In this document: piece after piece, positions 21,409 through 35,441 of the stretch
Numbering within the stretch: the first letter of the stretch is position 1
How the letters are laid out: each line of letters starts with the position of its first letter
Notes under the pieces: model-generated
The model's database searches: none
The model's input: the letters and a program-made list of their open reading frames with translations, nothing else
Told to the model about the DNA's origin: nothing
From: Rotaria sordida
Lineage: Eukaryota > Rotifera > Eurotatoria > Philodinida > Philodinidae
DNA length: 64,000 bases
Reading direction: 5' to 3'
Assembly: GCA_905250125.1 (NCBI GenBank)
Contig: CAJNOL010000469.1
Location: forward strand, 62,001-126,000
Program-made: the position numbers and the translations under genes

Positions 21409-22429
21409 CTAAAATTATTTTTATTCATCCATGTGATTCAAAATTCGATATCTTTTCTAATATAGAGATTTCTTACATTTACTTTCTATGTGCAAAAAAT
21501 AAGACACAATAAAAAAAATAAAATAAATATTGGACTTTGGAAAGAGATAAGTATATGGAAGAAGAACAAACAAAAAAAAACATTTTACTATATTAGAAAT
21601 GTAAAAATGTTATTTAAAGCAAATGAAAAAGATCTACAAGTCAAACTTCAAGAATTCAAATGTGAAAGTTTATATATCAGTTGAAAAACTTATTAAATAA
21701 ATATTTGTTTTTGTTAAAGATCTTTCTCTTTCTCTCTATCAAATATGTACTTCAATTTTATTATCTTTCATTGAATAATATCATTGATCCAAATGTAATA
21801 TAAGAATGTAGAACATAACAGATAATAGGAAAATAAATTCTTCTTATATATATAGATAAACTTGAAGATTCACTATTTCCTGTAAACATTGTACATTCCT
21901 AACCTTACTTTTATAGAACGAGAAATCATTCCTTTTATTTTTATTTTTATCTCGCGATGGTCAATTACCTTCTCTGGATTTCCTTCTTTTTTCCGACTTG
22001 CCATCAATATTAATATCGATGATTAAATTCTTTATCTACATCAAAAAATACAGAATCCACAATATTTATAATAATGTAAACATCTTTCTTTATTTCTATA
22101 GAGATATTTGTAGTGCTCTGAAAAGCTGAACTAGTATTCATTAAGGCCATCCCTTCAAAAATCGATCTTAAACCAGAAACATTCAAATAGCATGAAACTT
22201 TCAAGATATATTGGGGCTGGTAAACGATGGCTATGGTAAAATTTTCAGCTCTATATCATGACGTTTGACAGAGATATTCACCAAACAAGGATTAAAAATA
22301 GCTCTATCGTAGCGCTAAGACTTCTCTGTGGGTCTTCATTTTATACATTTAAATTTTTTTTTGTTTGAAAGCTTGTGTCTATAGCTAGTCTTATTCGTGG
22401 CCCTTTTGTTTAAACTCTTACTATTTAAG

Positions 22430-22890
22430 CGAAGAAAAGGGATGACAAGTTTAATAATGACTCAAAAAATCTCTAAAAAATGGTGCTGTTTTTATAGAAG
22501 TGTTTTCTTATATGATAATAAAAAGGCTTATTCTAAAAAGAGGGCCACAAGGAGTACTGGCTCTAGATACAAGCTTTCAAACAAAAAACAATTTGTCTTT
22601 ATCTTTTACTATGATAGAGTTCTGCTGGTGCTACGTGCTTGAAGCCACGTTCTGAGTAAAACGAAAAATGGTTTTCGATTTTTTGTAAAAACGGCTTGTT
22701 TTTCGAATAGGAGGTAATGAAAATCTTCCAAAATTTTTGGAAAAAAAAAGGTATCGAATAAAAATTTTAGTCGTGTATGAAATAGCAAATGATGGATTAT
22801 TTCTCCATGAATTTATCTCAATTTTGATGATTTCGGCGAAAAGCGACTTTTTTGAGGAGGAAGCCTTAATCTTTAGTCTCAAAAATTAGA
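22430..22890 (+). repeat. Dispersed repeat, copy 2
   Basis: Same orientation and block order as 90-480, for example 'ttcttatatgataataaaaa', 'cggcttgtttttcgaat' and 'ggcgaaaagcgactttttt'. The copies are diverged, with small insertions. Short frames exist but none is conserved between the two copies. Confidence 0.5.
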
Positions 22891-22964
22891 CTAACTATGG
22901 AATTACTTCAATTGTAATTCACCATTTTAGCTCTTATATTAGGTCCACAAGGAAATTACAGGAA

Positions 22965-23556
22965 GGGAACGTTTTAAACTGATCAATCGCTTTTGAATTC
23001 CAACTCTGTGCATAAGATAGACTCCAGTGTCATATGAAAAATCTCAAAACGATAAATTTCTTTAGACCCTCTGCCTAAAATTACAGACATTTTACTGATA
23101 TTTTAGCCTATGGCATAGTATATACCAATAAATCGAATGACTGTAACTTTGCCTATAGACAGATCTATTTGTGAGTAGAATGTCCCTGTAAATTTTAGTA
23201 CCAAAGAATATTTTTCTTTCCAAGATGTTTAAGTTCCAAAAATCACTCATATTCCACGGAAGATGCTAAAATATTCTGTTTTTTGGGATTTTAACATCTC
23301 GGAAAGAAAACATTATTTTGTGATGAAATTTTCAGGGCATTCAACTCACCAATAGATCAGTCTGAGGATAAAAATCTTAGATCGAGAATATAATCAATCG
23401 ATTTATTCATATGTACCAATACCATTGACTAAAATTCCAGTAAAATGCGTATAACTCTGGACAGAAGACCTTTTGGAGTTTTTCATACCTTACTGGACTC
23501 TATCTTATGCAGAGAATCTGAACTCAAAAACAATTGATCAGTTGAAAACGTTTCCT
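22965..23556. repeat. Large imperfect palindrome, foldback 1
   Basis: Arms of about 290 bp meet near 23260. The left arm has 'aacgttttaaactgatcaat' and 'tgcataagatagactcca'; the right arm, read in reverse complement, has 'aacgttttcaactgatcaat' and 'tgcataagatagagtcca'. Similarity continues to the centre. No protein is encoded. Confidence 0.85.
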
Positions 23557-23581
23557 TGTCAGTAAGACTGGAAGAAGTGTT

Positions 23582-23994
23582 CGTTCCCCATAAGCGTTTG
23601 GAGCCTAGTTATTAACATTTTACTGAATTTTCGATCCATTTAAAAAAGATAGTTACTGGAAAATCAAATAAGAGAAATTTGACTTCAAATTTAACTCATC
23701 GACAGTTCTAATGACCTGTCGGATATCCTGAAAGTTTCATCCGAAAAGAATATTTCTTTATCAAGATAGTAAACTCGATTTTTTGTTATATGTCTATGGC
23801 AAAACAATTCTTTTTTTGGAGATTCAACATCCCGATCAAGATATATTCTTTTCGAATGAAACTTTCAAGATATTCTATGGATTCCTTAGGCTAGTCTATG
23901 AGCAAAATTTCAAGTTGAAATTCTCTTATTTGATTTTTCAGTAAATATCTTAAAATGGTCATAACTCGACTCCAAACAACTATGGGAATAAACA
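23582..23994. repeat. Large imperfect palindrome, foldback 2
   Basis: Arms of about 200 bp meet near 23790. Paired blocks include 'aaaatcaaataagagaaatt' (left) against 'aaaatcaaataagagaattt' (right, reverse complement), and 'gaaagtttcatccgaaaaga' against 'gaaagtttcattcgaaaaga'. It begins about 25 bp after foldback 1 ends, so two independent palindromes are adjacent. Confidence 0.85.
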
Positions 23995-24324
23995 TTTTAA
24001 AACTTTTTACAGTCATACTGAGATTTCTTTTAGGCTGAATATAAACTCGATTAGCGGGTGTTATAGTTGGAGTAGTAGAATAGAAGACTAAGAAACTTCT
24101 TATACTTTAAAAGACCTCTATGATTAATCTAATATTAAAAAGACAAAGACCAATAAATACATTTTATTTTATTGCAAAAAAAAAGAAAAATCTATTACAT
24201 AAAAATGTTTTATCTATTTATCAGTGATTGTTTATTTATTATCAAATATAGATGACTAATTAAAATAATTGAGATTTGATGATTGTCATTGTTTATATCA
24301 ATGAATAAAACAAAAGACAAATGA

Positions 24325-27298
24325 CTAATTAATATTTTTTGGAGGAAAAATATGCATCCATAAAAGACTTAATGGTGCACCAAATAAACATATTTGCCAA
24401 TAAAGTGAACGACCTTGTGGTGTTATTAATAATAAAAATGTTGTTAGAAGAAAAAATATACAAGAAAATATTGTTTCACTTAAATGTAATGGCGCTTGAA
24501 TACCTTCTTGATTTGAATCAATATCTAAGGAATATTTATTCTTTCGATTTTTATCATAAAAATATTTTAATAATCTAAAAAATAAAAGAAACAAAATTAC
24601 TTTATTAATTTTTTTTTCTTTTACTTGTCTTTAATAATAAATCTTTGATATAACCAATTTGATATTTGTTCATTTGTTTTACTTGGAACTGTATCAATTG
24701 AAATTCGTTTTATATGAATATGTAATTCTTTCGTTTGACCTTGTAAAAATTCTAAAATTTTTTTTTTCTTTTCTTTATTAAAAAAAAAAGAAAGACTTTT
24801 TATCAAAGATTTAAAATTTTACCAGCCATTGATGATGCAGCTAATCGAATTTGTCGATTTTCATCATAAGTTGGAGAATACATAACAGTTACATCATAAA
24901 CAGCATCAAAATTATCTTTAAGTGCATTTATAGCAGCTATTGTTGCACCTGTTCGAGGATAGAGAACATTATCAAATGGAGGAACACCTTAATGTTTAAA
25001 AAAAAAAAGAAAACAATAATATTACAATTTATATACCAAGAAACTAATCAAACACTGTACTTTTTTTTTCCGTTGATCGAATTTCACAAGTTTATAGTAT
25101 AAATATGTAATTCTGGTAATAGTATCAAACAGAGATGAACATCGCCTTCTCACAGCAAGTATGGCTTATTGTTTAGTGATCACACCATCGAACAATATTT
25201 TGAACGTAACTGCCCCTTTATCATACCAGTCATTCAGCATTTTATCCACATTTCCTCCTTCAGAGGATCAACCTCATCTTCGAAAGGGTGTCGACCCATC
25301 GGCACTCCAACTGAATAAAACACTGCAGCCGTTAAACTCTATTACTGGGAACTTTTAAAAAGAAGAATGTACATCAAGTGCTTAAACTAAAATTAGAGAT
25401 TTAATTGTTGACAGACTTATTCTTTATGAGATACTATCCATTTTATTATCTCATATTAATATTCATTTGTTAAATTTATAATTTTAAGTAATAATCTATG
25501 TTTAGAAAAAATCATTTTGAAAGTAAATCAATCTTACCGAGCAACACACAGAATTGATAAATCACTTTTGAGTCGGGACTATGTGCATCATATGTTGATT
25601 CTAATGAGCTATTAATACTTTGAAAAGAGTTCGGATTTCTAGCTTATTACTGCCGAGTTATTGCATTTTTAATCAGAGTACTATGGTCCCTCTCAGGAAC
25701 ATCAGGAAAACTGAGTTTCGAACTTTGCACAAAGACAAACCTTAGCGAGAATAGTTTGCTGTGAAATTTTCAATCATTTTTGATTGTTTCTATTCTGAAA
25801 AATAAGAACATCGGAATCTGTTGGTGCATGAACGATATAAACAACATGCTGTTACCATAGTCATATCTTAGGATAAAAACAACGACGAGATCTGAAATTT
25901 TGACAATAAACGATTATTGCTAAAGCCTGTCTTTATGCAAAATTCGAAATTCAGTTTTCCTGATATTACTGAGGAGAACCATAATCTTCTGATTAAAAAT
26001 ATAGCTCGGCAGTAATAAGCTATGAGTTTGAATTTTTTTCAGAGTATTAATAGCTGATTAGGGTCTACATGATGCACATAATCTCGATTTACAATCGATT
26101 TATGAGTTCTGTGTATTTTCTAGTTAGTAAATTTCAGTGTGATGAATGTAGTATTTAAATTCGCCTCTGGTTATATCTTATCTAATTAAATATTCTTTCG
26201 TAATACTATGAATATTCAAAAATGGAATACTGTTTTCTACGAAATATCATTGCGGTATAAATAAGAGAGAAAAATTGGCGAAAACATGCCTTCACCTACT
26301 GTTAGCCGTAGCGACGACTCAATTTTTGCGGAAGATGCGAGCAACTGCGTCTATTTGCCAAATAAGCTTTCTGACGACGATGATTTTCTCCACTGTTATC
26401 TTGGGACTATTGGCGTCTTTGCCCTGTTTTTTCAGCGCAGTACTCATCTATGATACTACAATATATATTTTTTTGTGATATTAACATACAAAAGAAGATT
26501 TTAAAATAAATAGACAAAAAATATTTCTTCTAACCTTTTTGTTTTGCAAATTGTCGTGATCGTTCAATAACATCTTGACTTTTAATTGGATTATATCGAG
26601 TACCTTCAGGAAATATAACAAGCCAAACAGGTAAACCATTTGATTTTATTTGACCTATGCCTTTTTCAACACGTTCTAAATCTCCTTTATCATTTCGATG
26701 AACATAAATACAACCATGCTAAATAAATAATTAACAAAATTTTTTGTTTATTCAATTTAATTTTTTTTTTGTTTTTACTTGTTGAAAATAAAATCCATAT
26801 AATGGAATCCATTTTAATTCATTTTTAAGAATATATCGAATATGACCAAGACTATCTTGACGAACAGCTAACATATTTGCAATTATCCAATCAACTAAAC
26901 TAGTCTTTTCACTTTTATTAGAATTTTATTTTAAAGATAATTTCTACCCGAACTTTGATGATTTGATATAAACAAAACATTTTCTTTTTTTTTCATTATT
27001 TCTTCATAATCTCCATGAAAATAAATCTTAATTATATAAAAATAAAAATAAAAAACAAAAATAGATTGAAACATACTTTAGTATTAGTCCAATGTTCAAA
27101 GAAAAAAAGAACAAATTTTTGATAAAGTGAATATAAATAATCATCACAACGACGATAAATATAATGAGGACAAAAAAGAAATGTTATTAAACGTGATAAA
27201 AACCATACAACAAAAAATGTTGGAGCTGATCCAAATAAACTTATTGCTGGAATAACAACGCGTATTGAATTAATTGCAACAAGAAAACATGACAACAT
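24325..27298 (-). CDS. AGPAT5: AGPAT5-like 1-acylglycerol-3-phosphate acyltransferase
   Basis: Exons 27298-27077, 27026-26948, 26894-26779, 26718-26535, 24987-24823, 24751-24625, 24574-24325 give 1143 nt (380 residues; human AGPAT5 has 364). The catalytic NHX4D motif is NHQSSVD (N about 96, D about 102) and motif III is FPEGTR (about 175-180). GHIRYILKNELKWIPLYG and YDVTVMY are typical of the LPAAT-epsilon/LCLAT branch. A hydrophobic N-terminal segment and two C-terminal hydrophobic segments (IFSCIFFLLTTFLLLI; ICLFGAPLSLLWMHIF) suggest membrane anchoring. It would acylate lysophosphatidic acid to phosphatidic acid in ER or mitochondrial membranes. Intron 4 is 1.55 kb and carries a foldback element; the other introns are 48-71 bp, except for a 248-nt intron 5-region spacing that I count as 71 bp between 24822 and 24752. 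Confidence 0.9.
25150..25358 (+). other. Coding-like, GC-richer island in AGPAT5 intron 4
   Basis: The island stands out by base composition and gives a frame containing SFSILSTFPPSEDQPHLRKG, followed by a stop at 25356-25358. No family is recognised and no splice partner is certain. It may be an exon of a nested gene or a captured fragment. Listed because its composition differs from the host intron. Confidence 0.25.
25540..26125. repeat. Large imperfect palindrome, foldback 3 (in AGPAT5 intron 4)
   Basis: Arms of about 285 bp meet near 25830. Paired blocks: 'cagaattgataaatcacttt' (left) against 'cagaactcataaatcgattg' (right, reverse complement); 'cggcagtaataagct' on the right mirrors 'agcttattactgccg' on the left; 'tcaggaaaactgagtttcga' on the left mirrors 'tcgaaattcagttttcctga' on the right. 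Confidence 0.85.
26275..26478 (+). other. Second coding-like island in AGPAT5 intron 4
   Basis: GC-richer than its surroundings. One plus-strand frame starts at an ATG at 26286 and reads MPSPTVSRSDDSIFAEDASN onward, through LSDDDDFLHCYLGTIGVF, to a stop after STHL. A second frame in the same island is hydrophobic. Neither is recognised. It could be an exon of a small nested gene together with the 25150 island, or foreign DNA. Confidence 0.25.
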
Positions 27299-30200
27299 TA
27301 TTTTTCTTTTTTTTTTATCTAAAATTATTCAATTGAAATATTTAAACAATTATTTTTATTTTTATCAATAAAAACTTCATTCATTTTCTATAACTAATAC
27401 TTCTACCTTATATTTATATTTACAAATAGAAAATTGACGTTAGAAACATATATAACATATCGAAATATCTCATTAACAAATAACAATATTAATCAACATA
27501 AATTAAACAAAATTCGAACTTAAACTATGCAAATAAAATATAGTAAAAATTCCTGATTCTTACATTTGCGGATCATTTTTTTTATACTTCGAAATACACA
27601 TAATATACACTATGTCGAAGGATAAATGTGTCCTACTATTCTTACACAAACTTATATGACGTGCGAAATATGTTTCTATCTCACATTATAAAATGACCTT
27701 TTTTTTGTCGTTCTTTCGAATTAATATACATCATATGTTTCAACGCATTGTATTCGAATTGAGGCTCTATATCTAATGGGTCATCAACAATATTCACAAA
27801 AATCTGTTGCATAAATAGGTTTTTTAACACACAAAAAAAAAAAGAATAAAAAAATTTTTCTTCTTTTTAATTTTTATTTGAGTTTCTATCTTTATGAATT
27901 GTTAATAAGAGTGGCAAATCTACAATTTCGGAAGAGGAAGGAAACACTTTCCCGAAGAGGAGAAAGTAACTATAGGCAAAAATCATTTTTTTGACGTTCA
28001 TCTAAAATAGAATAAACTCATTTTTTTTTGCTAGAAAAAAATTTTCTTGAAAGAGAAAACAGCCGCTCATTCGCTTTAGATCGTCATTGGTTAATAACTT
28101 TCTTCGTTTGACTCTATTAGATCAGAAAAACAGTTCTAAATAATTCTACTTGAAGATAATTTATTTTATCTACTGATTTTATTTTTGATCTCAATCAGTT
28201 AAGAAAATCCTACTGATTTAATTTAAATTGCTCATGAATAATGCAATGAAAATGTCGATATTCATATCAACATTAAATTCCTTATAGGTTCAATAGAAAG
28301 AATTTTCTATTTTAATTCCAGAGTCTTTCGCTCAATAGATACTTAAAAGTAAATCTTGTATAAACTATTTTGAGAAAATGTTATGATAAATCTAATCAAT
28401 CGACAACGTATTATAGTGAATATGTTAGTTTGTATCTTCAGAGATGTGACGACCACGGGGTGTAGGGGAGTGCTCACCCCCTCACTTTTAGAAAATTTTC
28501 GTTTTTTCTTAGCAAAAATTGTTCATTTTATTGAAAAGAAAGATCGTGAGATGGAAAAATAAGGGAACATAAAGATCTGCACCCTCCCCTCACTTTTTAA
28601 AATTTCGTAAATGTATTATTTCATGTTCAACATTTTTTTAAAATACATCCTCAACTTTTCAAAAAATTTCTCTTGCATCCTCCCACTTTTTTCTCTTCGT
28701 CACATCCCTGTGTATTTTATCTATTTTGTTTATACCTATGGTGTAAGATAATTAAAAACAAAATATAACAAATATGAACTGAAAATATTTTCTAATTTTT
28801 AATTGATATCCTCAATTATTTATCATTAATCTTTTTAATATTTGATATTCATTTAAAATATAAAATTATTGTTCTGATTGGTTAAAATTAGTTAATCTAA
28901 TTGAAATAATGTTTATTGATATACATAAACATATTGAAAAGATTCTAAACAGTATTATAAGACAATAATTACCTTATTTATTTTTGTCCATTATTTTTTA
29001 ATTCAAAAAAGTTTTTCAAATATCATTGTTCGACATAATAATTGGAGTTTTAATGAAAAAATATCTTTCATACCAAGTAAATAATCAGTGAATAACTTTG
29101 TTGGAAGATTGTTTTTATCTATAATTTAAATAACATGGAGAAAAATAACTTTATCATATCAAAATTTTTTCAATAGATAAAAGATTAAATAAAGAATAAA
29201 CTGTTGTTTTAATTCTTACTTTGAATGATAAGAATCAGATAATGAAAATCATTTCTTAGATAATATTTAAACAAATTAAGTCTTATAATGGTAGACAATT
29301 TTCACGTCGAAGGATCTAAATTTAAAAAAAATATTTGCTAAAATTAGTCTAATTTTCTCCTATATGCCATGATTGTTTATCTAATGCGATCATTTCTTTA
29401 TTAGATGACTTGTTATTTCGTTGACATACAAACATCAATCAAACTCTATTGGAGAAAGAACACTATTTGATTCGATAGATATAGCCAATTCAATATTTAT
29501 TAATCATTCTTTATCTTTTTTTTAGTCTTATTATCGAAAATATTTGTCTTTCCGTTCAGAAAAACACAGATTATTTTAACTTGAATATTTATCGAAAATA
29601 AATCAAGTTATTGTCTGCAATATCCATTCCATATAGAGGTGTCATCTATCGATCAGCAATTATTACATTTTCTTAACTTTCCTATATTTTGATAACAAAA
29701 TTTCTATTTCACAAGTATTTTTCTCATTTCAAATGAAAAATAAAGATTCAAAATAACGATAAAATTACCCATAAAAATCATTTATAATCAGAATATAAAT
29801 ACATTAATTATTCGATCATCCCAGTGGATAAAAAAAATGGCAACAGATGAAGTAATTTATATCATTTTAATGAAATTTTTTCTACTGATTTTTCGTTATC
29901 GAAATAATCGAAATCATGAATCGAAAATGGTATAAAAATAGGAAAACTAATATAATGATTTTAATTTTTGTAAATAATCAAAGTTATGCAATGAAAATGA
30001 TGTCAAACTAATGAAATGATTTTAATGTTTTTGAAATAACTAAAAACATGAATTTTTTTTCTATGAAAATTTCGAAATACAAATATTCAGATAAAATCAT
30101 AATTTTTTACTGAAAAATCAATTTAAGACGTCAATATGTCGTAGGTTTTTAGATTCATGATTGAGATCATAAACTGAGACAAATGAGTGTTTCCATTTTT

Positions 30201-31405
30201 CAATACTAGTCTACTAAACAATAAAAAGAAACTAGCATCAAATCTTCTTCAATGAATTTTTTTCAATACTTTAAGGGTCAAGAAAGCGATACTCCTGTCT
30301 CGAACATCTTATCTACATCCATAGAACCAGTAGTTACTATCCTTACATAATCAAGAAGTATATGATCGCTCTTCCGCAAGAGAAAGTCTGAATAAATAAA
30401 TTCATGTCTTGATAGAAATGTTGTCGATATGTTTTGCAAAACTAAAAATTTAGATCTACTCTAGATCAGAATTTGAACTTTCTATCTCTCACAGTCACAG
30501 AGATATGAGTAACATAAAATTCATAGAAATTTTTTTTTGAATTATTTTTACATCACTATGGATTAGTTTGTCATTTTTTTTTAAATATTAACTTGGTACC
30601 AATTTTTCAAGACAATAAGAATGTGAAACATTGAACAACAATTTTGATGAATACTATCGAGTCATTGTTTAACGAGTGCATTGATCCTGGAGTTGGTGAT
30701 GCAAAGTTTGCTAATATTTAGCTAAATGAGATAGTTTGAAGTTCAATTAAAGAAAATTAAGAGGAGAAAAAATTTTATCGTTCAAAAAAATGAGTCGAGA
30801 GCATTTGGAATTATGTGAATCTGAAACAATTATTACTCACTGTTCCGTACTTGACAAGAAGAACTCAAGAAAGTTTTCTACATCGGTATTCTCATTTTGG
30901 CTTTTCTGGAACAAGGACTCGTACGCAACGATGTTTTCGTTCTGGATAAAACAGAGTTCGCATCAATCCGCCTGAAAATAGAGACTTTCTTTTAGCAAGA
31001 AATGCAACAGTTCAGAGGAGTAAAATCTTCACTTCATAGATCATAAATTATATTCAGCACAATAATTGAATAAATGTTCATGTTGCTTTCAAGTAAGATT
31101 CCAGTAAGACTAAATGATAGTCTTCATTTTTTTTATCAGGACTTTTTTTGCGTTATATATTAAAACTTCCAATGTGTTATGTGTTGTAGAGCTTGAAATT
31201 CTCTGTCGTATAACAAAACAAGAACAATACTTGCATGAATACTTAGTTCGAGAAAAATTCATGGGCATTTAGTACAACATATTCTAGTGCATATGTTAAA
31301 AGATTAAATTGAAATTGCAAAGTAGTGAAATGAATATTTATTTGGATTGAAAAAAAAAACATTGAATGACAATCTTGTATAAAGTGTCTCTTTTTATTTC
31401 GTCGA
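27299..31405. other. 4.1-kb spacer between AGPAT5 and SRM
   Basis: Mostly AT-rich DNA with no supported gene. A GC-richer hairpin element sits at 28439-28712. At about 30835-31000 a short plus-strand stretch reads YLTRRTQESFLHRYSHFGFS then a stop; it has protein-like texture but is too short and broken to assign. Confidence 0.6.
28439..28712. mobile_element. MITE-like element with CAGAGATGTGACGA ends
   Basis: The ends read CAGAGATGTGACGA and TCGTCACATCCCTG (its complement with one mismatch). Just inside, 'ggggagtgctcaccccctcac' gives a local hairpin, and 'ctcccctcactttttaaaat' and 'ccctcacttttagaaaat' are related internal copies. About 270 bp, no coding. Confidence 0.65.
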
Positions 31406-32677
<1,272 letters not shown>

Positions 32678-34836
32678 ATATGTTAGAAAAAGATATAAGC
32701 ACTACTTCACGTCGGTCTCTAGACTAAAAAGAAAAGTTTCAATTAGAAAAAAACCAGTTATTTTTGTGCATGTCACCTACTTTCTCTATCAACGATTGTG
32801 AGTCTTGTCTATGCATTGCTTCCATTTTATAGGCAAACGTGAGCGCCCTCGATGTTTTTTCGCAAGAACAAAATAAAGAAGAGAGAATACAGTGTTCGTT
32901 ATTGCGAAAATACATGACTAATTGTATTTTGATCTTATATCGAAAATCATGCAAACGTAATAAAAGTAAATTCTTGCCTAATTTACCAATATATGCTAGT
33001 CATGACTAGTTTTTGCTTTGTCTGTGTGACAAGCAAAACAGAAGAGACAACGAGCGATTCTTTTTTATCACATGTTTTACTTCCTCCTGAAAACAAATGA
33101 GTCACCTATTCACTTTCATAGTATACTCTGCACCAATAACATGAAAAAGCTTTAAGACAGCAAAGAGTTAGCAGTAAATGTTGTCAAAGTTCGATTGTTT
33201 TTATAACGCTCTCCAAATTCTTTGTATTTCTATTCTTCACAAGTGGTGCAGAAAATCAAATTTGTTTGTTTTCTTAGTTATGAAACGAAAGATACAGATG
33301 GTTCAAAGGAAGTTCTTTTAAACGTTGGAAATAAAAAAAAAAGCTTGTTAGCGCAGCTCCTTTGCAGCTGAAATGTGGGACTGACATATATCCTTAAATC
33401 TTAATATTCTAATGCATCATATGTAAACTGAAAAATTCCGTATACACTGTAGTTGTTTTCATTGATAATCGATGATAAGAGCGAGACTTTGGTGTTTATG
33501 TCTACATTTAAAACAAAAATTTTTTTTTGTTTAAGAACGCCCTATTTTTCTCTTGCATTGTTGCTATTCGCTCATTACCTTTCATTTTTTTAATTTTAAT
33601 TCGTTTTCCATAACTCAACATTCTTATTATTATAATCATTGAATTAATTGGTAAATAAATCTGTTTTATATATCCATGATATCTACGGAAGATCTTATGC
33701 ACTATTATATATATTAATCAGCTCACAAACAATGATCTGGATTATCTTTCAAGATTCTAACTTGATCAATTTTTCAAGAAAACTAGAAAGTCTGACGCCT
33801 GTTATTCTTAATTGCTAAGGTCTGTAATGGAGACCTGCCTATAATGGAGGGTGTCTGTAATGGAGAGGGGGAGCCGCAAAAACTTGAACTTAAAACTTAC
33901 ACTCACTATTTTCTTCGAAAATATATGTGAGTTCCACAAAACTCGCATTAGCAGTGATTTAATCATATCGTTCATTGGTATCTAGAATTTAAATAAAAGC
34001 CAAATGAATTAAAAAGCTTTTCGAAACGAAAAAAGAGAAAATCTAGTGATACGCACTAATATGAGATACAGAAGAGTCTTTTGGAGATTTACACTTCGAT
34101 TTAAAGCCTGGTACAAACCAATTGACAAACATGCAAAATACAGACATGTGCGATGTCGATGTATAAGGAAATATACAAACCATTACCTAGAAAAAGGTGA
34201 AAACAAGAGAATAAGATCATATCCTAATCATTTTTTAAGACGAAGAGAAAGAAACATGCTTTACAAAAAAAAAAATATTTTCACCCCCGAAGAAACATAT
34301 ACATTAAAGAAGGATATAAAAAAGAAGAAACCTGTTGAAGAAGTACTGCTATGATCATTGAATCTTTGAATGCGTGATTTTAAACAAGCTATTGCAAAGA
34401 TTTGTTGCATTGCACCAGGCCCCGCGAAAGTGGGGGGGTGTAGGGGGGTGTACACCCCCCCAATAATTAATAATTAATCATTCGTAGCCAACAAAATCGA
34501 TAAATCTTTTTGAAATTTTTTGCTAGAAAATTCTGAAGGGATGTTTAAATTTTTCGCTTCGCGAAAACATGACGATGGGAGCGTATTCAACCTAGAAATA
34601 TCTGTGATTTTTCTGTTTTTAACGCAATTTTACTTCTCTCTTCCTTTTGAAGAGCTTCATTTTCCAACAATCGTCACTAGCGTGGCCGCCTTCGGCGGCG
34701 AAATCTATAAGAGTTATCACAACACTTTTTGCTTTCGAACAACATAAGGGAAAAAGAGTTTTTCGTGAGTCTGAAAAATGTTTTCGCTTCGCGAAAAATA
34801 ACAATTGTGTAACGCAGTTAACTTAGACAAACTTCC
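32678..34836. other. Spacer with short GC-rich tracts
   Basis: No gene is seen. At 33830-33885 there is a quasi-tandem 'tRtaatggagR' repeat (three units in about 50 bp). At 34420-34465 a G-run and C-run pair ('gtgggggggtgtagg', 'tgtacacccccccaa') could fold. Segments at about 34545-34570 and 34780-34795 share 'ttcgcttcgcgaaaa', which recurs at 35620. Confidence 0.5.
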
Positions 34837-35441
34837 TATTGTCCGATCCAAAATAAAAGGCAAGTTACCATTTTTCGAATAACTTTTGATAGGAACGAGA
34901 TAGAGAGCTGCGGTTTTCACAATTCGAAAGAGGGATGTCTGGGCCATCGATCGGTATAGAACTCATTAAGACGGAAGATGCTTTTTTTTTTTATAGGTAC
35001 CTTTGGATCAACACTTTTTCTTTTGAGTATTTTCATCAATTTTCACCATAATCTCAACTCAAATTATGTCAAAATGTAGCTCAAATCACCCTCTTTTCGC
35101 TATAAAATTATCACATATTTCATTATCTCTCAATCGCTTATTCTAAGCGGATTTAAAAAAAACAAATGTTAATTTTATAGCGAAAAAAAGGGTGATTTGA
35201 GCTACATTTTGACATAATTTGAGTTGAGATTATTCGAAAAATTGATGAAAATACTCAAAGGAAAAGTGTTGATCCAAAGGTACCCATAAAAAAAAACATC
35301 TTTCGTCTTAATGAGTTCTATACCGATCAATGGCTCGGACATCGCTCTTTCGAATGGTGAAAATCGCAGCTCTCTATCTCGTTCCTATCAAAAGTTATTC
35401 GAAAAATGGTAACTTGCCTTTTACTTTGGATCGGATAATAC
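34837..35441. repeat. 605-bp palindrome, foldback 4 (best preserved)
   Basis: Arms of about 290 bp are nearly identical and meet near 35140. The outer ends are 'attgtccgatccaaa' and 'tttggatcggataat'. The arms carry 'cgaataacttttgatagg' and 'gagatagagagctgcggttt', the core seen in the other foldbacks, then 'atcggtatagaactcattaa' and 'aatgtagctcaaatcaccct'. The high arm identity suggests a recent origin or repair between the arms. Confidence 0.9.

Larger units (their letters stand above)
21409..24324. other. Repeat-rich spacer between DR1 and AGPAT5
   Basis: No gene is supported. It contains dispersed repeat copy 2 (22430-22890) and two large foldbacks (22965-23556 and 23582-23994). Confidence 0.7.
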
